Of a stretch of 64,000 nucleotides of DNA, positions 18,026 through 26,599 are shown one piece after another. The stretch is taken from NCBI GenBank assembly GCA_002307215.1, contig DBTU01000039.1:1-64000 (forward strand), given 5' to 3'. The translations under genes and the position numbers were made by a program. The notes below the pieces were generated by a model, which did not search any database, had not been told where the DNA came from, and worked only from the letters and a program-made list of their open reading frames with translations. The first letter of the stretch is position 1. The number at the start of each line of letters is the position of its first letter. The DNA is from Lachnoclostridium sp. UBA1308. GTDB lineage: Bacteria > Bacillota > Clostridia > Lachnospirales > Lachnospiraceae.

Positions 18026-18305
18026 TAATGACAAGAAAGTTTTCATACTTGTCTCAGAGAGAAGATGGTTGGTGTGAATCTTCATGATAAAACATAGAAG
18101 GCCCCTTAGAGCTGTGGTTTGAAAGGATAATATCCGAGTAGAGGCCAACGGAAATTCCACCGTTATTATAGGAAACAGCATAAAGATTATTTTCTCGTGC
18201 TGAAGGAAAGAGCAGATTATGAATACTTCGTATTCTTTCTGAATTTAGGTGGTACCACGGACATTAAGTTCGCCCTAAGCGTAGGCTTAGAGCGGACTTT
18301 TTTTA
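18026..18305 (+). promoter_or_regulatory. Glycine T-box leader (tRNA-sensing riboswitch) of glyS
   Basis: The leader shows the Stem I apical hairpin (GAAGATGGTTGGTGTGAATC, from 18061), a specifier GGC (Gly) at 18100-18102 in GAAGGCCCC, placed 10 bases before GAGC as in glyQS leaders, the ACGG...CCGTTAT hairpin (about 18147-18172), and the T-box motif AGGTGGTACCACGG at 18247-18260. The terminator stem is 18266-18280 with 18284-18299 (14 of 15 pairs) plus a T run. Uncharged tRNA-Gly would favour the antiterminator. The bulge reads TGGT rather than the TGGA expected for glycine. Confidence 0.93.
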
Positions 18306-18322
18306 GACAGGAGGTTAACGAA

Positions 18323-19690
18323 ATGAGTAAATTAACAATGGAGGAATTAGTTGCATTTTGTAATCAATACGGATTTATATTTCAGGGAAGCGAGATATAT
18401 GGCGGGCTTGCAAATACCTGGGATTATGGTCCGTTGGGTACGAGACTAAAGAATAATATTAAGGATGCTTGGAGAGCCTATTTTATTCAACAAAGAGATA
18501 ACAGCTATGAGATAGATTCGGATATTTTAATGAATCCCACGGTATGGGAGGCCAGCGGACATTTATCAAGTTTCACAGATCCCCTACTTGATTGTAAAGA
18601 GTGTAGGACAAGACACCGAGCAGATAATCTGATTAGTGGTCATACTTCTTTGGTTAATGCGGATGCTATGACACAGGAAGAAATGCTGGAATACATTATC
18701 GTCGAAAAAATACCTTGTCCAAAGTGTGGGAAATCAAATTTTACCGATATTCGGCAATTCAATTTAATGTTTGCAACACAGCGTGGTGTAACTCAGAGTA
18801 ATTCAAATGTAATCTATTTGCGACCTGAAAATGCACAAGGGGAGTATGTGAATTATTTGAATGTAATGAGGACAATGCGTACTAAGCTACCGTTTAGTAT
18901 AGGTCAGATCGGAAAGGCATTTCGTAATGAAATAACACCCGGTAATTTTATCTTTCGGACCATAGAATTTGAGCAAATGGAATATCAGACCTTTTGTAAA
19001 AAGGGTAGTGATGAAGAACAATATGACTATTTTAAAGATTATGGGATTCAATTTTTTGAGTCCATTGGGCTTTCGAAAGAACATTTGAGATATCATGATC
19101 ATGAAAAGTTGGCACACTATGCAAAAGCAGCTTGCGATATCGAGTATTTATTTCCGTTCGGATGGGGTGAAATCAATGGGACGCATAATAGAACTGATTT
19201 TGATTTAACAAGGCATCAGGAATATTCAGGAAAGAGCTTAGAATACTTTGATGAGCAGACGAGAGAAAAATACATCCCGTATATTGTGGAATCCACCTAT
19301 GGTTTGGATAGAACTTTTTTGGCAGTTATTTGCGAGTCGCTGGAAGAAGAACTCGTGCAAGGTGAGATAAGGCAAGTATTGAAAATCCACCCTATGTTGG
19401 CACCCATCAAAGTCAATGTACTGCCTTTAATTAAAAAACGTCATAGTGAGAAAGCATTAGAAATATACCGTATGTTACAAAAGCGTTTCATGGTTTCCTA
19501 TGATGACTCCGGAACTATTGGGAAGCGTTATCGGCGTGGTGACATCATTGGAACTCCTTATACGATAACGGTAGATGATAATACCTTAGAAAATGGAATT
19601 GTGACCTTACGCGAAAGGGATTCCATGCAACAAACTAATATTACGGAGGATGAACTAAAGACGTATTTTAGTGAGAAGATATCCTTTTGA
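18323..19690 (+). CDS. glyS: Glycyl-tRNA synthetase, homodimeric class II
   Basis: A 455-residue single-chain class II enzyme of the eukaryote/archaea-like type that charges tRNA-Gly. Motif 2 (FRNEITPGNFIFRTIEFEQ) and motif 3 (GLDRTFLAV) are intact, with the anticodon-binding domain after about residue 345. Two Cys pairs (CKEC and CPKC) sit in the insertion near 88-135 and could bind zinc. The start is the ATG at 18323 behind CAGGAGG; the longer frame from 18197 only translates the T-box terminator. Expression is controlled by the glycine T-box. A terminator follows. Confidence 0.97.
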   Translation: MSKLTMEELVAFCNQYGFIFQGSEIYGGLANTWDYGPLGTRLKNNIKDAWRAYFIQQRDNSYEIDSDILMNPTVWEASGHLSSFTDPLLDCKECRTRHRADNLISGHTSLVNADAMTQEEMLEYIIVEKIPCPKCGKSNFTDIRQFNLMFATQRGVTQSNSNVIYLRPENAQGEYVNYLNVMRTMRTKLPFSIGQIGKAFRNEITPGNFIFRTIEFEQMEYQTFCKKGSDEEQYDYFKDYGIQFFESIGLSKEHLRYHDHEKLAHYAKAACDIEYLFPFGWGEINGTHNRTDFDLTRHQEYSGKSLEYFDEQTREKYIPYIVESTYGLDRTFLAVICESLEEELVQGEIRQVLKIHPMLAPIKVNVLPLIKKRHSEKALEIYRMLQKRFMVSYDDSGTIGKRYRRGDIIGTPYTITVDDNTLENGIVTLRERDSMQQTNITEDELKTYFSEKISF

Positions 19691-19759
19691 TAATAGAAGC
19701 TTATCCAATGTACTATCAAAAAATAGTGAGATTTATGGTAAAAAAGAATTAACATAAAC

Positions 19760-19808
19760 ACAGCTTATTCCTGGCGTATATCACATTAGGAATAAGCTGT
19801 TATTTGTT
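19760..19808 (+). terminator. Terminator of glyS
   Basis: Perfect 13-bp stem ACAGCTTATTCCT (19760-19772) with AGGAATAAGCTGT (19788-19800), then TATTTGTT. It lies 70 bases after the glyS stop. Confidence 0.8.
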
Positions 19809-19869
19809 GGATATTAGCAAGTGGATTGCCCACATTTATATCCTAAAATTGGGGGTGTGATTATAAAAA

Positions 19870-21567
19870 TTATTTTACCGTTAAATATGCCTCACCTGTT
19901 AAAATAGTATAGCTGGATATATCTGCCGGTGTAAAAATCCATTTAAAATATCCGGAAGAATAAGCTATTGTTGAAGGATCTGACCAGGATAGTGTTCCAA
20001 TAACCTCGGTTGAACCATACTGAAATGTTGCGGTAAGACTAGAGGATGATAGGGAGTCTCCTGCTTTGATGGGGGCAACTAATATATAGTTGACTAAGCG
20101 CGGGGTAAGCCTATAATCGTTGATTGTATTTACCGGTTCATATGAAATCATTACACCGGCTGCAGTTATTATTACTTTATAGCCGGATTGCAAAGTTGCA
20201 TAAACGCTATTATTATTTATAATTACCGGGGATGTTGATAAGTTTTCAACATTAGCAGTTGCAGAACCATAAATATCTAGGTAGGTACCCTCCGATCCAT
20301 TTAGTAGAGAGGCATTAAAATCAGAGCATGAATAAATAAATGTCTTGATGGAAGTTGTAATCTTTGAATTGTTTAATCCTGCAATGTCTACCACAAAGAT
20401 GCTTCCTCTTCCTGAAATCGTTATATTACTAACAGCTGTAACCTCCAGCTTATTAAGGGCGCCATCAACATTCATAATAATTTTGTTATATGTGACACTA
20501 TCTTTTAAATCTAAGGATTCAGTTTCAAGATCTATTGTCTCAACATGCGATTGTGCAGCTATACTAATACTAATTGCACTATCATACAGGATAAAGCTAT
20601 TACCGGTTGCATACTCTTTCCATACTGTATCTGAGGCTGACCTAATGATTATTTTTTTAAATAAAGCATGATTTTCTATCGTTACATAAGGCGTATTAAC
20701 GGTAAGTGTTTTGTCGGAGTAGTCACCTGCCGGAATATTGAGTGTATAAGTCATATTCTTGGTAGACAATGTAATGTTAGTGACCGCCTTCGTTGCAAGC
20801 AACTCCTTCAACTCTTTTTCGTTTTCAGCAATTTCGTCTGTAGAAAATACTTGAATGGTTGCCCAGTCACTGGCAGCAGTAACGCAATTTGCATAGTCCA
20901 CCTTGTTTTTTAACCATTTCTTATAATCTTCTGTGCTTTCAAAACATACGGCCCTAACACTGAATGTTCCGGAGCATTTTGGAACAACAACTCCATCTTC
21001 CGTGACTTCTCCTGCTTTGGTGGTGTCCTCCTTTAACTCCCATCTTGCAACTCCACTTGTTTCCACATCTTTTCCGGCTGCAGAATTCAATATAATATAG
21101 TCAAAATCAATTTTTGATTCTACGGTAAAAGTGCTATCCGCAGTCAAATTACTAATTTCTACTCCGGTTATATTATTTCTTATAATGACTTTGGCTTCCG
21201 GCCTGAGAACCGTATGATTAGCTAGTGTTATTTTGCAACGAATATATGCTGTTCCTATACTTTTTGCCGTTACAAGACCGGTCTTTGAATCAATGGTTAG
21301 CGCATTGGGATTTCCCTTATCTTCTTTGATATACCAGGTATATCGTGCTCCCTTCATCCGAGCCTTGGCTTTGATATCAAAGTCAAATGTATCTTTACCG
21401 GTTACATCAAGATATAAATATTTAGATGAAACATTTAGATAAGTATTCGCCAGTTCTACAGAAGTTAATGATGCCTGTACTTGTTGATTTGGAAAGCATA
21501 TTGTTGCAACAATTACTATTAATATTACTGAAAATAAATACTTGAACCTAATGAACCTTTCTTTCAT
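19870..21567 (-). CDS. Secreted cell-surface protein with Ig-like and beta-helix-like regions
   Basis: A 565-residue exported protein. A signal peptide covers about residues 1-32 (hydrophobic core LFSVILIVIVATICF, cleavage near VQA). Two Ig-like segments (about 40-230) include the bacterial Big_2-like phrase IDSKTGLVTAKSIGTAYI. A repetitive beta-rich segment (about 270-470) resembles a right-handed beta helix, and the C-terminal part (ATFQYGSTEVIGTLSW) resembles MBG/bacterial Ig repeats. No LPXTG, S-layer or choline-binding anchor is seen. The start is the ATG at 21567 behind AAGAAGGGG; the longer frame to 21618 lacks such a site. Adhesion or wall-matrix function is possible but unproven. Confidence 0.8.
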   Translation of the reverse strand: MKERFIRFKYLFSVILIVIVATICFPNQQVQASLTSVELANTYLNVSSKYLYLDVTGKDTFDFDIKAKARMKGARYTWYIKEDKGNPNALTIDSKTGLVTAKSIGTAYIRCKITLANHTVLRPEAKVIIRNNITGVEISNLTADSTFTVESKIDFDYIILNSAAGKDVETSGVARWELKEDTTKAGEVTEDGVVVPKCSGTFSVRAVCFESTEDYKKWLKNKVDYANCVTAASDWATIQVFSTDEIAENEKELKELLATKAVTNITLSTKNMTYTLNIPAGDYSDKTLTVNTPYVTIENHALFKKIIIRSASDTVWKEYATGNSFILYDSAISISIAAQSHVETIDLETESLDLKDSVTYNKIIMNVDGALNKLEVTAVSNITISGRGSIFVVDIAGLNNSKITTSIKTFIYSCSDFNASLLNGSEGTYLDIYGSATANVENLSTSPVIINNNSVYATLQSGYKVIITAAGVMISYEPVNTINDYRLTPRLVNYILVAPIKAGDSLSSSSLTATFQYGSTEVIGTLSWSDPSTIAYSSGYFKWIFTPADISSYTILTGEAYLTVK

Positions 21568-21674
21568 GATGACCCCTTCTTTCTTTGCTACGATGAATAC
21601 GTTGTTTATTATTAACAATATATACCATTGTATAACAGTATGTAAATAATTTCAAATGTATTATATTGAAAAAT

Positions 21675-21716
21675 AAACCTCCAAACCGAGTTATGGAAGG
21701 ATCGGCTTGAAGGTTT
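21675..21716 (-). terminator. Terminator of the AraC-GyrI gene
   Basis: 15-bp stem AAACCTCCAAACCGA (21675-21689) with TCGGCTTGAAGGTTT (21702-21716), with two G-U pairs; a T-rich tract follows on the minus strand. It separates the regulator gene from the surface protein gene downstream. Confidence 0.8.
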
Positions 21717-21769
21717 GTTTTCATCGTAATGCTAATATAGGATGCAAAAAAACGGTGGTTCTTGTTCTG

Positions 21770-22603
21770 TTATTTTTCTACAACAGGGATCCATATTTCT
21801 ACTTTGCTGATATCTGCTTTCTCATCCCAGGATATATATTTTTCAATTGTGGGTAAGTCTGATTTCTTATATTTACTTTGGGGAAGAAATTCATTGTTGA
21901 TTCGTTGCCAAGTATTGTAGAGAATTGCTTCTGAGATTTTTCCGACAGCTTCAAAAATAATCCAAGAGGTTGCAGGATATTGGTAGCTATCAAATCCTGA
22001 GACATCTTCTTTATCCCACTCAATGCCACACATATAGTCATTACTCCCATCTTCACCAAAACCAAAGCAAAGACCCAAATCACAAAAATGGCCGCTTAAT
22101 TGCTCCATAGCCTCAGCACTTCCATCGCTTTTAACAATTGCCCAGGTTCCACCGCCATATGGAGTGGTACACCTCTTTCCAATTACTTTAAAGGCTTCCT
22201 TTTTTGTAAGTTCATAATTCATCTTTTTTACCCCCTTAATAGTTAGGGCGAAGTATAGGCGGCAATAAAATGTTAACTTCACTTCGGATTTTCTTACCAT
22301 AATCGGTGTGACTCCGTGCATACGTTTAAATGCCACTCGAAAAGCATCCGAGGATTCATATCCATATTTGAGAGAAATATCAATTATTTTATCATCCGTA
22401 TTTTGCAGATCATATGCAGCACATGACAACTTTCGATATCGTATGTATTCCCCCAGGGAAATATCTGTGATCTGTATAAAAGATCTCTGAAATACAGTGA
22501 AAGGGCATGCCATAATTTTGCTGATAGCGTCTGTGCTAATCTGATCGCTAAGATGACTTTCCACATAATTGATAGCCTCATTCATTCTATTAATCCAATC
22601 CAT
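21770..22603 (-). CDS. AraC family regulator with GyrI-like ligand-binding domain
   Basis: A 277-residue regulator of the Rob/MarA-like group: AraC HTH pair at the N-terminus (about residues 8-107; AISKIMACPFTVFQRSF, YGYESSDAFRVAFKRMHGVTP) and a GyrI-like effector-binding domain at the C-terminus (about 127-277; ending EIWIPVVEK). Such proteins sense small hydrophobic or cationic molecules. AAGGAGG lies at the right distance from the ATG. It is a single-gene unit with its own terminator; no obvious target gene is adjacent. Confidence 0.92.
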   Translation of the reverse strand: MDWINRMNEAINYVESHLSDQISTDAISKIMACPFTVFQRSFIQITDISLGEYIRYRKLSCAAYDLQNTDDKIIDISLKYGYESSDAFRVAFKRMHGVTPIMVRKSEVKLTFYCRLYFALTIKGVKKMNYELTKKEAFKVIGKRCTTPYGGGTWAIVKSDGSAEAMEQLSGHFCDLGLCFGFGEDGSNDYMCGIEWDKEDVSGFDSYQYPATSWIIFEAVGKISEAILYNTWQRINNEFLPQSKYKKSDLPTIEKYISWDEKADISKVEIWIPVVEK

Positions 22604-22767
22604 TACTCAGCCTCCTTGTAATGTTATTATAATAAATTATGGTATGACTTACCCGTTATTTCCCATACGTATAATAACGGATTAAATAATAATCAAAAAC
22701 ATGGTAAATGAGATTTTCTGAAGCAAGTCCCACCGGATTCCAGACTTTAAGAATTTAGTTATTATTA

Positions 22768-22903
22768 AATATTTGTGACTAGTCAGTCACTGCGGTTCTT
22801 TCGAACCGATGCACACAAAATATGTCGAAAACCACATATTTTGGCGCTAGACTTTCTCGAAATCCAATGGATTTCTCTGGGTAGTGAATAGTTACAAATA
22901 TTT
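22768..22903. repeat. 136-bp cruciform element with terminal inverted repeats
   Basis: Terminal arms at 22768-22785 and 22886-22903 match at 16 of 18 positions (AAATATTTGT...). Inside are three consecutive hairpins: CGGTTC/GAACCG (22793-22808), AAAATATG/CATATTTT (about 22817-22842) and GAAATCCA/TGGATTTC (about 22859-22876). The layout is clover-leaf-like and has no ORF. It lies in the 434-base gap between two minus-strand genes. Confidence 0.75.
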
Positions 22904-22975
22904 TACCATATTCATAATAAAATGTAATGAAAATTTACAAATTGTTCTACTGTAATGTAACATTAAAATAAAACC

Positions 22976-23009
22976 GCGCAAACTAACCGGTTCTCCGGTC
23001 AATTTGCGC
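22976..23009 (-). terminator. Terminator of the fliB-like gene
   Basis: GCGCAAACTAACCGG (22976-22990) pairs with CCGGTCAATTTGCGC (22995-23009) with two mismatches; TTTTAT follows on the minus strand. Confidence 0.75.
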
Positions 23010-23037
23010 AATAAGAGTACAGTGCGATGAATAAGAG

Positions 23038-24132
23038 TTACATATACAGCAGTTGCGGAACACAAGCTTCTACGATATATTTTTCTTTTCTAAAAAGGAT
23101 AAGGGCCGTGTGCATAAAATCAGAATGTTCTATCAAGCGAAACATCGCAGCAAGATAATCGACCGGATCTTCTGAAATAGTCTTATCGGACATATAGCCG
23201 AGGATATTAAATCGCAGGAAGGAATACATGGTTGTAAGAGATAGGAAGGTATCGTTCACTTTTTCTTGATTGTCTGAGTATGGAAAATGATTATAAAACA
23301 TATGGTTTACGAGAAGTTGTTCAAAAATCATTTGCCAATTCGGAAGGATCAATTCCAAATGTTCTGATGCTGAGAAATGTTTTAAATGAATCAGCTTCAG
23401 ATCTTCCTCAGATAATATTTCTTTGCCGTCGATGTTGAAGTAGACTTGCGTTGCTTTACGGTAATCGCAAATACTGACACTACTTTCAAAATGTTGATCA
23501 AATACATCGAGGAGCTGAAAAGCAGACGATAGATTATCAGGTGACATATCATATATTTCTGAACCATTCAGAAAATTACCGAGGGTTATTAAGCGTTCCG
23601 GTAATGACAGACTTCGATCTTGAACAATGGAAATTGATTTTTTGCAGCATTCATACTGAATCGGCGATAAATTGATTTCAAATTCAGGATCAACTAATAA
23701 ATCTTTTTCTTCGAACAGAAGAGGCATTTTCATATTGATCAGCAATTCCACTACCCCTTCACAACTGTTGGAACAGGAACAGTCGTTACTTTCGGTTATG
23801 CTCGTGGAACTTCGGGGATAAAGCTTACAGATTGCGGGAAGACTGCCTTCGCCAAGTTCTACCTGAAGTGCACAAAACCCATCTTCACGATGTAGCAAAC
23901 AGATGCCGCGCCAATCGGTCGATATCTGTTTGTAAGCTTCGTTACTCGGTTCGAAACCGGTCTTAAGGGCACGATCAAGTCGGACACGCAGCTCGTCGGA
24001 GCATTTGATTCCCAGAAGCACATAATATTCCTTTGTAGTTATTCGAATCGGCCACCCTTCACAACAGGAATGATGGCATTCGCCACATTTACATTTAAAG
24101 TCCTTGTAATATTCGGGAACAAGGTATTTCAT
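23038..24132 (-). CDS. FliB-type flagellin lysine-N-methylase family protein
   Basis: A 364-residue protein of the FliB family, which methylates surface lysines of flagellin in Salmonella. The N-terminal cysteine cluster FKCKCGECHHSCCEGW has Cys at 14, 16, 19, 23 and 24. Further Cys occur in GICLLHREDGFCALQ, AICKLYPR and CSCSNSCEG, together suggesting an iron-sulphur or zinc site. No flagellar gene is in the window, so it is an orphan; its substrate may lie elsewhere or be another surface protein. I see no strong ribosome binding site beyond a weak GTGATTGA before the ATG. Confidence 0.85.
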   Translation of the reverse strand: MKYLVPEYYKDFKCKCGECHHSCCEGWPIRITTKEYYVLLGIKCSDELRVRLDRALKTGFEPSNEAYKQISTDWRGICLLHREDGFCALQVELGEGSLPAICKLYPRSSTSITESNDCSCSNSCEGVVELLINMKMPLLFEEKDLLVDPEFEINLSPIQYECCKKSISIVQDRSLSLPERLITLGNFLNGSEIYDMSPDNLSSAFQLLDVFDQHFESSVSICDYRKATQVYFNIDGKEILSEEDLKLIHLKHFSASEHLELILPNWQMIFEQLLVNHMFYNHFPYSDNQEKVNDTFLSLTTMYSFLRFNILGYMSDKTISEDPVDYLAAMFRLIEHSDFMHTALILFRKEKYIVEACVPQLLYM

Positions 24133-24194
24133 TCAATCACCATATGCCAATCTGAAGTATCATACCCACATTAGCAGTATTACTCATCTTAAGG

Positions 24195-24392
24195 TTGTAT
24201 CCTGATTTTGTAAAGCTATATTATTTGGGAATCAATAAGCTTGATCTTACAGAATCGGTGAACTCAAGAGCTATTGCTATGGAATCGGCAGCAATGGATA
24301 TTGTTGAAAAGGCTGAGATAATGGGACCGCTTGAGCTTCGACTTTATATTTTAAATAAGCTGAATACTATTGTGGAAGATTATTGCAAGTAA
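24195..24392 (+). CDS. Small hypothetical ORF
   Basis: A 65-codon frame opening with TTG right after an in-frame stop and a weak AAGG site. The product is mildly acidic and helical (SRAIAMESAAMDIVEKAEIMGPLELRLYILNKL in two parts looks amphipathic). I recognise no family. The codon use looks coding-like, so it may be a real short protein or the tail of a truncated gene. Confidence 0.3.
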   Translation: MYPDFVKLYYLGINKLDLTESVNSRAIAMESAAMDIVEKAEIMGPLELRLYILNKLNTIVEDYCK

Positions 24393-24654
24393 GTGGAATA
24401 GCTATTACTATCTTTGCAAATACTAAAATATATAGTTGAGTAATTAGGTTTATGAACTTTGATCATAGTTGTCATCATGTTAAAAAAAAGTTGCCTAAAA
24501 CTTATATAAAGTAAATATTAAATTAGCCGGTAAAGAGCTAAAAAGTCAGCTTTGTTATAGAAAAACTAAAAGTTGATATACAATATTATAATGGAATATA
24601 AAATAACAATCATATTAATAATAATTTATATAATTCTGAAAAATCAGAAAAATA

Positions 24655-24683
24655 TTGACAATTTGCAAAAGAAAAAGTATACT
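24655..24683 (+). promoter_or_regulatory. Sigma-A promoter of the bL25/Ctc gene
   Basis: TTGACA (24655-24660), 17-base spacer, TATACT (24678-24683). A near-consensus promoter placed directly before the CIRCE element. Confidence 0.85.
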
Positions 24684-24693
24684 CTAATTAATA

Positions 24694-24720
24694 CTAGCAC
24701 TCAGACGAGATGAGTGCTAA
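24694..24720. promoter_or_regulatory. CIRCE element (HrcA operator)
   Basis: TAGCACTC (24695-24702), a 9-base spacer, GAGTGCTA (24712-24719), plus a final A. This is the CIRCE inverted repeat bound by the heat-shock repressor HrcA, with correct spacing. It lies just downstream of the -10 box, where bound HrcA would block transcription. Outer T is replaced by C on the left side. Confidence 0.92.
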
Positions 24721-24763
24721 AACTTATAAACCAATGACTTAAGTGTCAAGAAGGAAAAAGAAG

Positions 24764-25339
24764 ATGGATGAAATAATATTAAAAGCAATCAAAAGGGCAG
24801 ATGGAAAGTTTAGAGAAAGTGGTTTTATACCCGGTATTCTTTATGGAGACGGCGTTGAGACTGCAACAGCAGTTAAATTTGAAGAAAAAGCGTTGAATAA
24901 AGTCATTACTAACCATGGGAAAAGTGCTAAATTATGGATAGATATTAATGATAGTAAACAATATGGGTTTGTCAAAGAGGTTCAAAGAAAACATCTTACA
25001 AGGGATATTACTCATATTGATGTTCAGATTGTTTCAAAAGATCATGAAATTAAAATACAGATTCCCATTGTTTATAAAGGTGAGGATACTTTAAAAACAA
25101 AGCAAATACAGCTTCAGGTATATAAATCAGAAATTACTGTGTTTGGCAAGATGGCATTGATGCCTGAGACGGTTGAGGTTGATGTATCAGAAATGAAGCT
25201 AGGTGATACAATCACAGTAAGCAATTTTGGATTAGATAAGCTGCTGAAGATTGATAATGCAGATGACATTTATGCAACAGTGATTAATTTGAGATCTCAA
25301 CCTGTAGAAGAAGTCGAAGTCGTTGCAGAGACAAAATAA
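24764..25339 (+). CDS. rplY: Ribosomal protein bL25, long Ctc/TL5 form
   Basis: A 191-residue bL25 that binds 5S rRNA. The N-terminal domain (about 1-90; FIPGILYG, HIDVQIV) is followed by the beta-rich CTC/TL5 domain (about 95-185), as in the general stress protein Ctc of Bacillus. The start is the ATG at 24764, behind AAGAAGGA; the upstream GTG at 24743 has no site. It is the first gene after a strong promoter with a CIRCE element, so HrcA heat-shock control is likely. Ctc is a stress protein in Bacillus, but there under sigma-B. Confidence 0.95.
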   Translation: MDEIILKAIKRADGKFRESGFIPGILYGDGVETATAVKFEEKALNKVITNHGKSAKLWIDINDSKQYGFVKEVQRKHLTRDITHIDVQIVSKDHEIKIQIPIVYKGEDTLKTKQIQLQVYKSEITVFGKMALMPETVEVDVSEMKLGDTITVSNFGLDKLLKIDNADDIYATVINLRSQPVEEVEVVAETK

Positions 25340-25391
25340 CTACACTAATCATAGAGAACATCACATCAATAAAATTATTTTAAATCTAACG

Positions 25392-25427
25392 GAACTGCGC
25401 TCTACGCAATGGAGCACAGTTCTCTTG
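25392..25427 (+). terminator. Terminator after bL25
   Basis: 11-bp stem GAACTGCGCTC (25392-25402) with GAGCACAGTTC (25412-25422), one G-U pair, followed by the weak tract TCTTGTT. Read-through into the next four genes is possible. Confidence 0.65.
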
Positions 25428-25498
25428 TTATAGCGACATGCGAAGGCGTTCATCAGTATTTGCGATGGAGTGCGCGAAAGCGTACAGATGGGAGTGAT

Positions 25499-26599
25499 AT
25501 GAAAGCATTATTTCTTGCGGGAGGAATGGGAACCAGGTTACAGCCATTAACCGATAATTTACCGAAACCAATGGTGCCTATTTTGAATAAACCATTATTG
25601 GAAAGAACTATATTTAACCTAAAAAAGTGCGGGATATCAGAAATGGTTATAAGTACCTGCTATCATCCGGAGTACATTGAAGAATACTTTGGAAATGGAT
25701 CTAAGTTTGATTTGAACATTAATTATATCGTGGAAGAAAATCCGATGGGTACCGGTGGCGCCATCAAAATGGCAGAAAAGTATTTTGAAGAATCATTCCT
25801 CGTATTTAATTCAGATATATTAAGTGATATTGATTTAAGTAAAATGATTGACTTTCATAAATCAAAGAAAGCATTAGCAACGATAGCAGTAACGGAGGTT
25901 CAAGATCCATCGATGTATGGTGTCATTGAATATGATTCAAACGGATATGCTATAACCTTTAAAGAGAAGCCTAAAGCAGAAGAAACTACTTCGAAATCCA
26001 TCAATGCAGGTATTTATATCTTTGAGCCGGAAATATTTGACGAGATTGCTTCCGATCGAGCAGTATCCATTGAAAGAGAAACATTTCCGTATCTATTGGA
26101 CCATAACTTAAAGATAAGTATATATAAAAGTGGAAGTTATTGGATGGATATTGGGACAATACAAAAATATAGACAGGCACATTGGGATATCATGAGTGGT
26201 AAGTGCAAGCTGGTTGATTGCGATTTTAACAGTGAACATATTAGTTTCGGCAAAAATGTTACAATTAACCCTAGTGCGGTTATTGTTGGTCCTGCCTATA
26301 TCGGAGATAATGTTATCGTTGGAGCGAAGGCTGAAATAAATCATTCTGTGATTGGCAACAATGTTTTTGTAGGAGACGAAAGCAAGATTGTTGGAAGCGT
26401 TATATGGAATGATATAGTCATCAGCCCAAGCGCCACTTTAGTAGATGCTGTTGTTACAGCCAGTAGTTTTGAAGATAATGAAATAAAGCTCTTAAGCGCC
26501 TTAACGATAATTGAACCGCTTATTACTAAGAAATTATTAGGAGGGAAAATAGAACAATTACCCATCAACTTAAAAGCAAGAAAGGATGATAAAAATTGA
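25499..26599 (+). CDS. NDP-sugar pyrophosphorylase (sugar-1-phosphate nucleotidyltransferase)
   Basis: A 366-residue nucleotidyltransferase. The N-terminal Rossmann-like domain opens with LAGGMGTRLQPLT and KPMVPILNKPL; a left-handed beta-helix of hexapeptide repeats follows (about residues 240-340). It makes an NDP-sugar, most likely GDP-mannose or an NDP-glucose; the base and sugar cannot be told from these motifs. The start is the ATG at 25499 behind GGGAGTG; the longer frame from 25409 reads through the terminator. It overlaps the GT4 gene by 4 bases, giving it the role of donor supply in the cassette. Confidence 0.88.
   Translation: MKALFLAGGMGTRLQPLTDNLPKPMVPILNKPLLERTIFNLKKCGISEMVISTCYHPEYIEEYFGNGSKFDLNINYIVEENPMGTGGAIKMAEKYFEESFLVFNSDILSDIDLSKMIDFHKSKKALATIAVTEVQDPSMYGVIEYDSNGYAITFKEKPKAEETTSKSINAGIYIFEPEIFDEIASDRAVSIERETFPYLLDHNLKISIYKSGSYWMDIGTIQKYRQAHWDIMSGKCKLVDCDFNSEHISFGKNVTINPSAVIVGPAYIGDNVIVGAKAEINHSVIGNNVFVGDESKIVGSVIWNDIVISPSATLVDAVVTASSFEDNEIKLLSALTIIEPLITKKLLGGKIEQLPINLKARKDDKN

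Noticed and set aside
18197..18322. N-terminal extension of glycyl-tRNA synthetase
   Set aside because: These codons translate the T-box antiterminator and terminator; the real start is 18323 with a strong site.
20345..20913. Two plus-strand ORFs inside the surface-protein gene
   Set aside because: They are antisense shadows of a long coding frame with a signal peptide.
25409..25498. Longer start for the NDP-sugar pyrophosphorylase
   Set aside because: The extra codons read through the bL25 terminator and precede the conserved LAGGMGTR start.
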